A DNA stretch of 64,000 bases from RECM01 sp047921215 (GCA_047921215.1 JBLRWO010000009.1:1-64000); one strand, 5' to 3'; shown: positions 1-7,548, counted from the stretch's first letter. Program-made: numbers and translations. Notes: generated from the sequence alone by a model not told the origin.

Positions 1-488
1 CGAGAAACCGCACGGTTCAGCTCATTCTTGAGGAGCCCGGTTCACCCTATCTGAATCCTGCGAGGGGCGATTCAGTCACCACCTTTGAGACGATGGTAAC
101 AGCCGCGTTCCATAAAGCGGTTGAGGAACTGGAAGACCGGTACGGGGATCCGGGGCCCGGTTGGCTTTGGGGCAGCCATCAGGGCGCGGTGGTGAATCAC
201 CTTGCAAACATTCCCGGTTTTGGCCGGAAGGTGTTCACCGGGGGCGGTGCCGAATCGGTGAATGCCACACGCAATACAAACGGGCCATCCTGGCGCATGA
301 TCGTTTCCATGGAAGATGATCTTGAAGCCTATGGCATCTACCCCGGCGGACAAAGCGGAAATCCCGGATCGTTCCGGTACGACAATTTCATCGACGACTG
401 GGGCGCCGGCCGTTACTATCCTCTCCGGCTCTACCAGACCGAAGAAGAGGCAAGAGCTGAATCAGCCTACACAATCATTATCCGGTAA
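1..488 (+). CDS. Penicillin acylase family protein, C-terminal part (5' end outside window)
   Basis: An open frame runs in from the left edge (first full codon at base 3) and ends at the TAA at 486-488, leaving about 161 residues. Penicillin-acylase (Ntn-hydrolase) family features are visible: a WLWGSHQGAVV segment, FTGGGAESVNATRNTNG, GPSWRMIV, and the C-terminal signature PGGQSGNPGSFRYDNF followed by DDWGAGRYYPL. Members of the family are periplasmic self-processing amidases that cleave amide bonds in beta-lactam side chains, acyl-homoserine lactones or similar substrates. The catalytic N-terminal Ser of the beta subunit is outside the window, so activity and substrate cannot be judged. The next gene starts 4 bases after the stop, so the two are probably co-transcribed. 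Confidence 0.85.
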   Translation, partial: RNRTVQLILEEPGSPYLNPARGDSVTTFETMVTAAFHKAVEELEDRYGDPGPGWLWGSHQGAVVNHLANIPGFGRKVFTGGGAESVNATRNTNGPSWRMIVSMEDDLEAYGIYPGGQSGNPGSFRYDNFIDDWGAGRYYPLRLYQTEEEARAESAYTIIIR

Positions 489-492
489 TCTT

Positions 493-822
493 ATGGCATT
501 CCTTGTAATCCTCATCGCAACCCTGCTCATTCAGTTTGTACTGCCGTGGTGGTGCATCGTTTTCCCCGGATTTTTTGTCGGGATCATAATGGCCGGTTCC
601 GGCAGGGAGGCCTTTTTTTCCGGTTTCCTCGCCGTATCGCTTATCTGGTGGATATATACCATCCTGTTGAGTACCCTGAACAACGGAATTCTGCTCGACA
701 GGCTGGCCGTGCTTTTCCCGGTTCCGGGATGGGGCATCATCCTGATCGGGGGGCTTATCGGTGGAATCGTGACCGGACTGGCCACACTTACCGGTTTTTA
801 TATCCGCAGGGCTGCTATTTAG
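493..822 (+). CDS. Small membrane protein, function unknown
   Basis: An ATG at 493, 4 bases after the acylase stop, opens a 109-residue protein. It consists of about three to four hydrophobic helices (roughly residues 2-28, 35-60 and 75-100), with a Gly-rich third segment (GWGIILIGGLIGGIVTGLA) and a basic end (YIRRAAI). A longer in-frame opening upstream overlaps the acylase gene in another frame and is unlikely to be used. I do not recognise a family. The tight spacing suggests it is the last gene of the acylase operon. Its function is unknown and it is kept as a real gene because of position and clean membrane topology. Confidence 0.6.
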   Translation: MAFLVILIATLLIQFVLPWWCIVFPGFFVGIIMAGSGREAFFSGFLAVSLIWWIYTILLSTLNNGILLDRLAVLFPVPGWGIILIGGLIGGIVTGLATLTGFYIRRAAI

Positions 823-1096
823 AGCATCCGCAGTGGTATTTCCGCCACTCCTGTTAATCTTGTTTCCGTTTGTTGTTAGTACTCAGATTTGGTTCGTGAT
901 CATCTTACCAGTATACCCGTGACTGCGGGTCAGGGTGCTGCCGGGATGTTCGGTGTTTTTCCGGAATATGTTGACAGGGTACTGCCTCACGATAACAGGC
1001 CGATCTTCGGGACGATCTTCCTGTAACATTGCCCTGAATTTGCTATTTTAAGCCCGTCTTCCTGAACAAAAAATAATTGCACCTGATCCGACATTC

Positions 1097-2104
1097 ATGC
1101 ACAACGTAGTGGTTATCCCGGGCGACGGGATCGGTAAAGAGATAACAAAATCCGTACAGCAGATTATTGATGCCTCGGGTGTACCCATTAACTGGATAGA
1201 AGCCATTGCCGGGCTGCAGGCCTGGGAAGAAACCGGTAACCAGATTCCCGAAGAGACCGTAGACCTGATCCGCACCCACCGGGTTGCCCTCAAGGGGCCG
1301 CTCACAACACCGGTGGGTGAAGGCTTCAAATCGGCCAACGTGATGCTGCGGCAGCTGTTCAATCTCTACAGCAATATCCGTCCGGCACGGTCACTGCCCG
1401 GCATACAGTCGCCGTTCAAAGACATCGACCTGATCACCTTCCGCGAAAATACCGAGGGGTTGTATATAGGCCGCGAACGCTGGGCTGTTGAGAATCAGGA
1501 AGCCGAACTGACCGGGGTGATTACCCGCAAGGGCAGCGAACGTGTTATCAGAGCTGCATTCGAATTTGCCCGCAAGCAGCACCGCAAGAAAGTGGCGCTT
1601 GCCCACAAAGCCAACATCCTGAAAATTTCAACCGGCCTGTTCCTGCAGATTGGCAATGAGATATCGAAAGAGTACCCCGAGATTGAGTACCGCGACATCA
1701 TCATCGACAACCTGGCCATGCAGATGGTGATCAACCCCTGGCAGTTCGACATCATCGTAACCACCAACCTGTTCGGCGACATCATCTCCGACCTTGCCGC
1801 CGGCCTGGTGGGTGGCCTGGGCGTAACCGGATCGGCCAACATGGGCGATGATTGTGCCATCTTCGAAGCCGTTCACGGTTCGGCGCCCGATATTGCCGGC
1901 AAGAATATCGCCAACCCCACGGCGCTGCTTCTTTCCGCCATTATGATGCTGAACCACATCGACGAACATGAAGCCGCGCTGCGCATACAGAAGGCCATTA
2001 ACGCCACCCTCTCCGACAAGCGCGTCTGCACCCCTGACGTTGGCGGAACGGGAAACACCTCGACCTACACAGAGGCCGTCTGCGCATTCCTCCGCCGGGA
2101 GTGA
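1097..2104 (+). CDS. NAD-dependent isocitrate dehydrogenase (IDH/IPMDH family)
   Basis: A 335-residue protein of the isocitrate/isopropylmalate dehydrogenase family, close to the usual ~335-residue single-subunit NAD-IDH size. The N-terminus has VVIPGDGIGKEI. The substrate-loop region reads GEGFKSANVMLRQLFNLYSNIRP, as expected for isocitrate rather than isopropylmalate enzymes. RENTEGLYIG lies near residue 115, and the metal-binding aspartates are in FGDIISDLAAGLVGG near residues 225-240. The adenosine-binding part is EAVHGSAPDIAGKNIANPTA. It oxidatively decarboxylates isocitrate to 2-oxoglutarate in the TCA cycle. It appears monocistronic and converges on the NusG-like gene. The IDH assignment over homoisocitrate or isopropylmalate dehydrogenase is likely but rests on motifs only. 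Confidence 0.88.
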   Translation: MHNVVVIPGDGIGKEITKSVQQIIDASGVPINWIEAIAGLQAWEETGNQIPEETVDLIRTHRVALKGPLTTPVGEGFKSANVMLRQLFNLYSNIRPARSLPGIQSPFKDIDLITFRENTEGLYIGRERWAVENQEAELTGVITRKGSERVIRAAFEFARKQHRKKVALAHKANILKISTGLFLQIGNEISKEYPEIEYRDIIIDNLAMQMVINPWQFDIIVTTNLFGDIISDLAAGLVGGLGVTGSANMGDDCAIFEAVHGSAPDIAGKNIANPTALLLSAIMMLNHIDEHEAALRIQKAINATLSDKRVCTPDVGGTGNTSTYTEAVCAFLRRE

Positions 2105-2113
2105 TTTGAAAAC

Positions 2114-2212
2114 GTCATGCTGAGCGCAGGCCGGCGCTATGTCCTGAGCGCAGGCTGAGCGAAGCGAAAGCCGAAGTCGAAGGGCGATGCGCCGGGCGAA
2201 GTCGAAGCACGT
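2114..2212 (+). repeat. REP-like intergenic repeat cluster
   Basis: The convergent gap after the isocitrate dehydrogenase gene carries several copies of short words. TGAGCGCAGG occurs twice, at about 2120-2129 and 2145-2154. CGAAGTCGAAG occurs twice, at about 2172-2182 and 2199-2209. CTGAGCGAAGCG lies between them. Such CTGAGCG/CGAAGTCGA words are typical of dispersed intergenic repeats in many Bacteroidota and relatives. A related shorter piece lies near 26506-26523, downstream of the OmpA-family gene. Confidence 0.55.
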
Positions 2213-2257
2213 GGGGATTTTTTAAAAGCCCCCAGCCCCCTCAAAAACCCCGTAATC

Positions 2258-2830
2258 TCAACCCCTCCCCACCTTCACGACATGCGCGGCCGGCACCTCT
2301 ACCGCCAGCAGGCGGCCGAGCTGATGGATCTGTACCGCCACCCGTTTATGGCCGCGCCATGAGATCCACTCCCCCTCAATGCCCTTCAGCGATCCGAAAT
2401 CGATGCGGACTCGCTCCCCTTTGGCAAAGTCGATATCATCCACATCATAATGATCGGCAAAGTTGATGATGCGGTGCACGGCTTCAAGCTGGCTGGCATC
2501 AACAGTGGCCGGTTTGCCACCAAACCGCACGAAATTGACCGTGCCGGGTGTGCTCAGGATCGACTGAAAATCCTTTTCGGATGCCTTCACAAAAATATAT
2601 CCGCGGAAAATGGGTTCTTCAACCCACTTTTTGCGGTCGCTCCACTGCCTTAGCTGCTTCTGCAAAGGCAGGTAGGTGATTACTCCCTTCTCTTCGAGCC
2701 GGTCGCGCAGCTTTTTCTCCGCCCTGGGTTTGGCATAGAGTGCATACCAGTTCCGGAAATCATTCACATCGGTGAAGAACAGGTCCTGTTCTTCAGTTTC
2801 TGACGTTTTCATCGATGGTTCGAATATCAT
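2258..2830 (-). CDS. UpxY-like NusG-family transcription antiterminator
   Basis: A 190-residue protein with an NGN domain (about 27-125) that begins NWYALYAKPRAEKKLRDRL and contains PIFRGYIFVK and GTVNFVRFGGKPATV. A KOW-like segment follows (about 137-185; GERVRIDFGSLKGIEGEW). This is the layout of UpxY/RfaH-type NusG paralogues of Bacteroidota, which bind elongating RNA polymerase and raise processivity over a specific operon, commonly one for surface polysaccharide. A true housekeeping NusG would normally sit beside secE and rplK; none is here. No polysaccharide operon follows, because the gene converges on the isocitrate dehydrogenase gene, so its target must lie elsewhere. ATG at 2830 is used; a second Met at residue 7 is possible. 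Confidence 0.82.
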   Translation of the reverse strand: MIFEPSMKTSETEEQDLFFTDVNDFRNWYALYAKPRAEKKLRDRLEEKGVITYLPLQKQLRQWSDRKKWVEEPIFRGYIFVKASEKDFQSILSTPGTVNFVRFGGKPATVDASQLEAVHRIINFADHYDVDDIDFAKGERVRIDFGSLKGIEGEWISWRGHKRVAVQIHQLGRLLAVEVPAAHVVKVGRG

Positions 2831-3605
2831 TAATACGTGATACAGTCACAGCTCCGTATGGAAATTAACCACTCCGGATAGTATATAGTTTGATAAAATA
2901 GCGACTATCGTGTTAACGATGAATTTACAGGCACAATTATATGGTATTGGTTGGTTTTATGTCCGGGAAATTGGGCAAAACCGGACACAGTGAATGGTTT
3001 TCCCAGACTCACTCATCAAAAGAATAAAAGCCAATGGTAAACTCAGGGGGGATCATCCTATTCAAGTATAATCTGACAGTTACTGTATACACCAACTACC
3101 TCTTCAGATCTAACCCTGCGCATATGATTTCATTGTTGGTTGGCATCCGCCATTGAACAGATCGAATTGATTTGATCCTGAAACGGTCAGATTTAAAATG
3201 GCTAACAACATAGGATCTATCTGACACTGAATCATATCCGAATAAAATATGGTCTGTCAAAAACATATAAAAGATGCTCAACGAAAGTGAATCAAACTGA
3301 ATGATTGGATACTTGAGGTTAGTGTCATGTCTGTCAAGTGCGGGCGACAACATACCGAGTTGGTTTGCACCATCAACACTACACAAGGGAGCCCTTATTA
3401 TTACAGACCGGAAACACTAAAAAAAACTATCGGTGTGTAGTGTTTCTTTATTGGAGCGTATGAAATTCTATGAGCTATTTTCGAACCCCGAACTCTCAGA
3501 CTCTATGGAGCTAAATGCTTACCAATTGGGGCTCTTTGGCGTTAAACCGGCACTAATGAATTTCTACGTCAATCCTTTCCCAATTTTGAACTTCTTCAGT
3601 TGAGT
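2831..3605. other. Gene-free AT-rich intergenic region
   Basis: About 775 bases without a convincing gene, markedly richer in A+T than the flanking housekeeping genes. It contains two small inverted repeats: GTCCGG/CCGGAC at 2961-2966 and 2981-2986, and AAACACTA/TAGTGTTT at 3412-3419 and 3438-3445. It also holds a tRNA-like fragment near 3471-3540. The only sizeable open frame (minus, 3096-3386) shows no family features and is probably chance. The region looks like the boundary zone of the inserted or decayed block that also carries the propeller operon. Confidence 0.6.
3471..3540 (-). other. Degenerate tRNA-like fragment
   Basis: Read on the minus strand the segment shows a D-loop-like CCAATTGGTAAGCA and, about 35 bases on, a T-loop-like GTTCGGGGTTCGAA, in tRNA order and at roughly tRNA spacing. 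The outer ends offer GAGC/GCTC pairing. The T-stem does not close properly and the anticodon arm is not clean, so this is at best a tRNA pseudogene or the relic of an integration site next to the AT-rich block. Confidence is low. Confidence 0.22.
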
Positions 3606-4208
3606 TTAAAAGAATTCAGTTAGTAAACTATCAATATTTATATCTAATATTTCATCAAATCCAACAAATGATCTTATTACATTCTCATTAGCGATACCAG
3701 CACGTACAAATTCGTCTCCATGACCAACCAAGTCATACTCCCTTTGAATTAAAATAAAAATAGGTGTGGCTTGTATTGGGAAGTATTTATAGGTGTAATA
3801 TTTCTCAAACAGTGTGTTTGAGTATGAACCCCCTGCAATGATTTCATTTACATAGCTGAGAGAGCCTATATATGGTAATGTATCATATATATCGCTTAGC
3901 GATATAACTAGAAATCTTATACCTATTCCATGATGTATCAATACTTCTCGCGACTCTACAACAATTTTTTCTATTTTATTTAAAACTTTATGATTAATTG
4001 AAATAGAACAGTTAGTATCCATTATATATGTTAATATTATTTCACTTTTCTTATCATGATTTAATATATAATAATTAATTTCTGTTGACTTCTTTAATAA
4101 GTTATCAAAATACACACCCTTACTTGTGTACTTATATAATAATGGCACTGAAAAGAAAATGAAGAATACTAACATTAATAATGCAATATTTTTAATTATT
4201 TTTAACAT
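3606..4208 (-). CDS. Membrane-anchored thioredoxin-like protein with CxxS motif
   Basis: A 200-residue protein with one N-terminal membrane helix (about residues 5-25, LLMLVFFIFFSVPLLY) and a soluble domain presumably outside the membrane. The soluble part has two hallmarks of a thioredoxin fold at plausible spacing: a single cysteine in MDTNCSIS (Cys67, a CxxS site), and ATPIFILI near 147-153, like the cis-Pro strand of thioredoxins. It has no other cysteine. The start codon overlaps the end of the propeller gene by 17 bases, so it is the third gene of a coupled operon (peptide, propeller, this protein). Codon use is very AT-rich, unlike era next door. The fold assignment is my inference. 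A monothiol isomerase, or an inactive binding domain, are both possible. Confidence 0.55.
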   Translation of the reverse strand: MLKIIKNIALLMLVFFIFFSVPLLYKYTSKGVYFDNLLKKSTEINYYILNHDKKSEIILTYIMDTNCSISINHKVLNKIEKIVVESREVLIHHGIGIRFLVISLSDIYDTLPYIGSLSYVNEIIAGGSYSNTLFEKYYTYKYFPIQATPIFILIQREYDLVGHGDEFVRAGIANENVIRSFVGFDEILDINIDSLLTEFF

Positions 4209-5307
4209 TTACGGTAAAAAAGTTTAATTCGTAATTATCAGGGTAATTTTTAGTTAGTATTATATTATCATTAGTCGATTTAATTTCTGGTAACTGGTAT
4301 GAAATGTAGAATATTTCATTTTCCAGGCAATATATATAAGAGAGAATAGTATCTTCTACTAACTTACCTGATTCTGAAATTTGATACTGAATTACAATAA
4401 AGCGATCATTCAAAATGTTAGCGCTTTTATATAGATGGACCAAACTGTCAAATTGTGACCCCAAAAAGACCGGCGTATTATTTTCCATTTTAAAACCAGT
4501 TGACTTTATTCCATCAAGGTATAGAACTTTAAGCGTGTTATTTGATATATCATAAACCTCTACGATTGGTGTACCAAAACTGTATGTATTAACTACTATT
4601 GATTTGCTTTCAACACATAATACCTTACCAAATGATAACTGTGCTGATAATGATACGTTATCGTGTGAATATCTTTCTCCAAATCTATTTATAATGTTGT
4701 ATTTGTCATCCAACACGTATATAATATTATTTTGTAACTCACCATTGTAAACCACGTAACCAGATTTCAAAATACCTAGATCAGATACTTTGCAATAGAA
4801 ATCCGGCAATATGTCTGGCCTAACGTCATTTATATGAGTACCATCCAGATGATGATAAGTAAAACCGTTTACCCTATCAGCCACTATCAATGTGTCACCA
4901 AGTATTTGTATGCTAGTGGGTGAAACTATCTCACCAGGGCCACGTCCACTTCTCGTGATAACAGAACTTTTCCTAGTATCTAAATTAATTTTATGTACTT
5001 TTACTGACCTTTGATCTAAAACAAAAATTAATGAGTCTGAAATTAAAATTTCTGAAATGTCTGATATGTAATAGTCAGAGAAATCAATTGATCTATCGCT
5101 AATTTTAACTATAGAAACTGTAAAGTGGTCTTCAAAAATATTTATATCATTAAAATCAGACTTTACGAGAACCTCATCATAAACACTAAAATAAAAACCC
5201 AAGTCCGGATGAAAATCCGAGCTCGGTTTTTTTCCTTTGCAGCTTATACCTAAAATTAAAATAAATGCTAGTAGTATGTATCTACAAACATTACAGCTAC
5301 CAAGCAT
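4192..5307 (-). CDS. Six-bladed beta-propeller lipoprotein (BF3164-like)
   Basis: The chosen ATG at 5307 follows a GAGGGA ribosome-binding site and yields a 371-residue protein with a lipoprotein signal peptide (LILGISC, lipobox Cys). The mature part consists of repeated beta-rich blades, with the GRGPGE motif (TRSGRGPGEIVSPTSI) near residue 120, typical of the six-bladed propeller proteins of Bacteroidota (BF3164/TolB-like group). It should be an outer-membrane or periplasmic lipoprotein. Its start overlaps the end of the Cys-rich peptide gene by 11 bases and its end overlaps the thioredoxin-like gene by 17 bases, so the three are probably translationally coupled. In Bacteroides comparable propellers are encoded beside short exported NVEALA peptides; partner and function are unknown. 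Composition is strongly AT-rich, suggesting transfer. Confidence 0.75.
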   Translation of the reverse strand: MLGSCNVCRYILLAFILILGISCKGKKPSSDFHPDLGFYFSVYDEVLVKSDFNDINIFEDHFTVSIVKISDRSIDFSDYYISDISEILISDSLIFVLDQRSVKVHKINLDTRKSSVITRSGRGPGEIVSPTSIQILGDTLIVADRVNGFTYHHLDGTHINDVRPDILPDFYCKVSDLGILKSGYVVYNGELQNNIIYVLDDKYNIINRFGERYSHDNVSLSAQLSFGKVLCVESKSIVVNTYSFGTPIVEVYDISNNTLKVLYLDGIKSTGFKMENNTPVFLGSQFDSLVHLYKSANILNDRFIVIQYQISESGKLVEDTILSYIYCLENEIFYISYQLPEIKSTNDNIILTKNYPDNYELNFFTVNVKNN

Positions 5308-5503
5308 TACATTTTCCCTCTGAATTAGCAGTACAGGTGCTAGCAAATGTTGCGACAACGCACGTCCCATTTATCCCTGTACAAACCCTTCTTTCACAAT
5401 CTGCTTCACAGCTTCCTGGGTCAGTACTGTAACTTACATTTGTACCAGCAAGAAGCCCAGCAAATGCAAATGCACTTACGATCATAAATCTTTTTATTTT
5501 CAT
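5297..5503 (-). CDS. Short Cys-rich exported peptide (68 aa)
   Basis: ATG at 5503, preceded by GGAGAA, starts a 68-residue peptide. It has a basic start and a hydrophobic signal segment (MKIKRFMIVSAFAFAGLLAG), then a Thr/Ser stretch. The 37-residue tail carries six cysteines, at 32, 36, 41, 48, 57 and 65, enough for three disulfides. Open frame exists further upstream, but its translation crosses a phenylalanine run encoded by a homopolymer and lacks sense. The gene overlaps the propeller gene by 11 bases. Its size, export signal and propeller neighbour recall NVEALA-family peptides, but the NVEALA word is absent and the cysteine pattern is different. A second such peptide with seven cysteines lies at 39630-39875. 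Function unknown. Confidence 0.7.
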   Translation of the reverse strand: MKIKRFMIVSAFAFAGLLAGTNVSYSTDPGSCEADCERRVCTGINGTCVVATFASTCTANSEGKCNAW

Positions 5504-5540
5504 ACTTTCTCCGTTTAGATTTAAAAATATTAATGTTCGG

Positions 5541-5574
5541 AAATGTAAAAAAAAAAAAAAAACAATCGTGCAAA
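5541..5574 (-). promoter_or_regulatory. Putative promoter of peptide/propeller operon containing a 16-nt homopolymer
   Basis: On the minus strand TTTG (5574-5571) is followed 23 bases later by TACATTT (5547-5541). This resembles the Bacteroidota pattern of TTG, a 17-23 base spacer, then TAnnTTTG. Most of the spacer is a T16 run (A16 at 5547-5562 on the plus strand). The site lies about 40 bases upstream of the peptide ATG. Slippage in the run would change the spacer length, so expression could be phase-variable. This is a motif-based call. Confidence 0.4.
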
Positions 5575-5630
5575 TATTTTTTTCCATCCACGAAGGCAGT
5601 ATCACTACTTGATATGAACCATTATTTACC

Positions 5631-6530
5631 TCACCCACCCCCATACCCGTAACTGCGTAAAAACGTGTCATTATCCCGCCACTTTTCGCGCACCTTCACG
5701 TGCAGCGACAGAAAGATCTTCCGGTCCAGAAACTCCTCGATACTGCCACGGGCCGCGGTTCCCAGCTTTTTGAGGGCCAGCCCGCCCTTGCCGATAATCA
5801 TCCCCTTCTGGGAGTTGCGGTTTACCACGATCTCGGCATCGATACGCGTCAGGTCTTCGTCGTCACTGAAATCCACAATGTTGACCGCGCAGGAATACGG
5901 GATCTCCTGCCGGTACTGCAGGAAGAGCTGCTCCCGTATCAGCTCCGACACGAAAAAGCGCTCGGGCGCCTCGCTGAGCTGGTCTTTCGGGTAGAATGGC
6001 GGGCCCGGAGGCAGAAGGGTCTTCACCGTTTCTAGCAGCCCGGCCGTGCCCTCGCCTGTCAGTGCCGACACCACCTCAACGGCCGTGTATTTTCTGCCGG
6101 CCTGAAGCCCTGCCACAATCGCACCGGCCTGCTCGCTGCTTACCAGGTCGGTTTTGTTCAGCACCAGCAATACCGGTTTGCTGATGCGGTCGAGCAGCTC
6201 GTTCTCGGCATCGTAGAGCTCCGGATCTGCCGCATCCACCACATGCAGTACGATGTCGGCATCGGAGCGGGCCCGCTCCACGAAGCCCATCATGGCCTCC
6301 TGAAGCTTGTATTTCGGGCTGATCACCCCTGGCGTGTCCATGAGGATGATCTGGGTGTCGTCATCGCTGTAGATGCCCATAATGCGGTGCCGCGTGGTCT
6401 GCGGCTTGTGGGTGGCGATCGACAGCTTGATGCCCATCACCCGGTTCAACAGGGTCGACTTGCCGGCATTCGGCTTCCCGATGATGGCGATGTATCCCGA
6501 TTTATGCTGCTTTTGATCGATTTCTGACAT
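5631..6530 (-). CDS. era: GTPase Era
   Basis: A 299-residue protein from ATG at 6530 with the full Era layout. The GTPase domain has G1 IIGKPNAGKST, G2 within HKPQTTRHRI, G3 LMDTPGV, G4 LNKTDL and a G5-like VSALTGEG. A C-terminal KH domain carries GMIIGKGG and ends SLHVKVREKWRDN. Era binds the 3' end of 16S rRNA and acts in maturation and assembly of the 30S subunit at the inner membrane face. An in-frame TTG 8 codons upstream exists but the ATG is preferred. It stands alone between the AT-rich propeller operon downstream and pdxJ upstream. Confidence 0.95.
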   Translation of the reverse strand: MSEIDQKQHKSGYIAIIGKPNAGKSTLLNRVMGIKLSIATHKPQTTRHRIMGIYSDDDTQIILMDTPGVISPKYKLQEAMMGFVERARSDADIVLHVVDAADPELYDAENELLDRISKPVLLVLNKTDLVSSEQAGAIVAGLQAGRKYTAVEVVSALTGEGTAGLLETVKTLLPPGPPFYPKDQLSEAPERFFVSELIREQLFLQYRQEIPYSCAVNIVDFSDDEDLTRIDAEIVVNRNSQKGMIIGKGGLALKKLGTAARGSIEEFLDRKIFLSLHVKVREKWRDNDTFLRSYGYGGG

Positions 6531-6703
6531 AGTTTTTTTATCTGGCTGTATCAACAGTACACGGACATTAACGGCAAATTACACATGGTTCAGCTGCCTG
6601 CCAAACTCATCACAACCTGGCTGCCTCAGGTTTCACTTGTTTGCCGCACCCGTGTTTCACTTCCCTATCTCATCCGGTATCACTTAACGGACTCACCTGT
6701 GTT

Positions 6704-7441
6704 TCATTTCCCGGCGGCACCCGGATGGTCGTGAATGATCGCCGCCATCCGCTCCACACTGTTGGCCAGCCCGTTGAACAGGGCATCACACATCAGGGCG
6801 TGGCCGATGCTGATATCGTTAAGATAGGGCACTTCATCGAGCAGTTGGCGGATGTTGCCAAAGTCGAGTCCGTGTCCGGCGTTTACTTTCAGCCCCAGGC
6901 TGTGCGCGTATCCGGCCGCAGCCCGCAGCCGCTTCAGCTCGGTCTTTTTCTGTAAATCATCCGCGTTGGCGTAGGTTCCTGTATGCAGTTCGATGGCCTC
7001 TGCGTCGAGCCGGTGGGTGAGCTCAATATCCTCCGGGTTCGGATCCACAAACAGGCTCATCAGGATACCCGCCTTCTTGAAGCGTGGCACCACCCTGCGG
7101 TTGTAGTTATCGAATACGCTGCGCATGAGCAGCCCTCCTTCAGTTGTAAGCTCTTCCCGGCTTTCAGGCACCAGCGTTACCAGATGGGGTGCCAGCTGTA
7201 TGCTGATATCCATCATTTCAGGGGTGGCAGCCATCTCGAAATCAAGCAGGCCTTTTACACTCTTTTTCAACCGGTGTACATCTTCATCCCTGATGTGCCG
7301 GCGGTCTTCTCTGAGGTGAAATACGATACCTTTGGCTCCCGCTTCCTCGCAGATGCGGGCGGCCTCAACCGGATCGGGACGGCCTTCCCCCCTGGCGTTC
7401 CGGAGGGTGGCTACATGATCAATATTGACTAATAGTTGCAT
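6704..7441 (-). CDS. pdxJ: Pyridoxine 5'-phosphate synthase PdxJ
   Basis: A 245-residue protein, the normal size of PdxJ. It opens with LLVNIDHVATLRNARGEGRPDP, the conserved N-terminal strand and loop of the family. It then has VFHLREDRRHI, a strand ending FEMAATPEM, the AIELHTGTYA segment and a final VNAGHGLDFGNI phosphate-binding region. It joins 1-deoxy-D-xylulose 5-phosphate with 3-amino-2-oxopropyl phosphate in the DXP-dependent pathway to vitamin B6. It is flanked by era and a cell-wall hydrolase on the same strand with gaps above 100 bases, so it may have its own promoter. Confidence 0.96.
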   Translation of the reverse strand: MQLLVNIDHVATLRNARGEGRPDPVEAARICEEAGAKGIVFHLREDRRHIRDEDVHRLKKSVKGLLDFEMAATPEMMDISIQLAPHLVTLVPESREELTTEGGLLMRSVFDNYNRRVVPRFKKAGILMSLFVDPNPEDIELTHRLDAEAIELHTGTYANADDLQKKTELKRLRAAAGYAHSLGLKVNAGHGLDFGNIRQLLDEVPYLNDISIGHALMCDALFNGLANSVERMAAIIHDHPGAAGK

Positions 7442-7548
7442 GGCTAATTGATTGCCTTTTTGTTGTTTTTTCCGATGTTTCCCTGAGTAAAATCATCATT
7501 TCAGTAATTGATCCGGCAACAGCAGCTGTATAACCGGCTTTTGAATCA

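Noticed and set aside
316..492. Upstream extension of the small membrane protein gene
   Set aside because: It overlaps the acylase gene in another frame; the ATG at 493 directly precedes a membrane helix.
3096..3386. Open frame of 96 codons on the minus strand in the AT-rich gap
   Set aside because: No signal peptide, domain or motif, no ribosome-binding site, and composition no different from the surrounding non-coding DNA.
5504..5671. N-terminal extension of the Cys-rich peptide gene
   Set aside because: The extra residues run through a homopolymer and a Phe run and would bury the signal peptide; the ATG at 5503 has a good ribosome-binding site.
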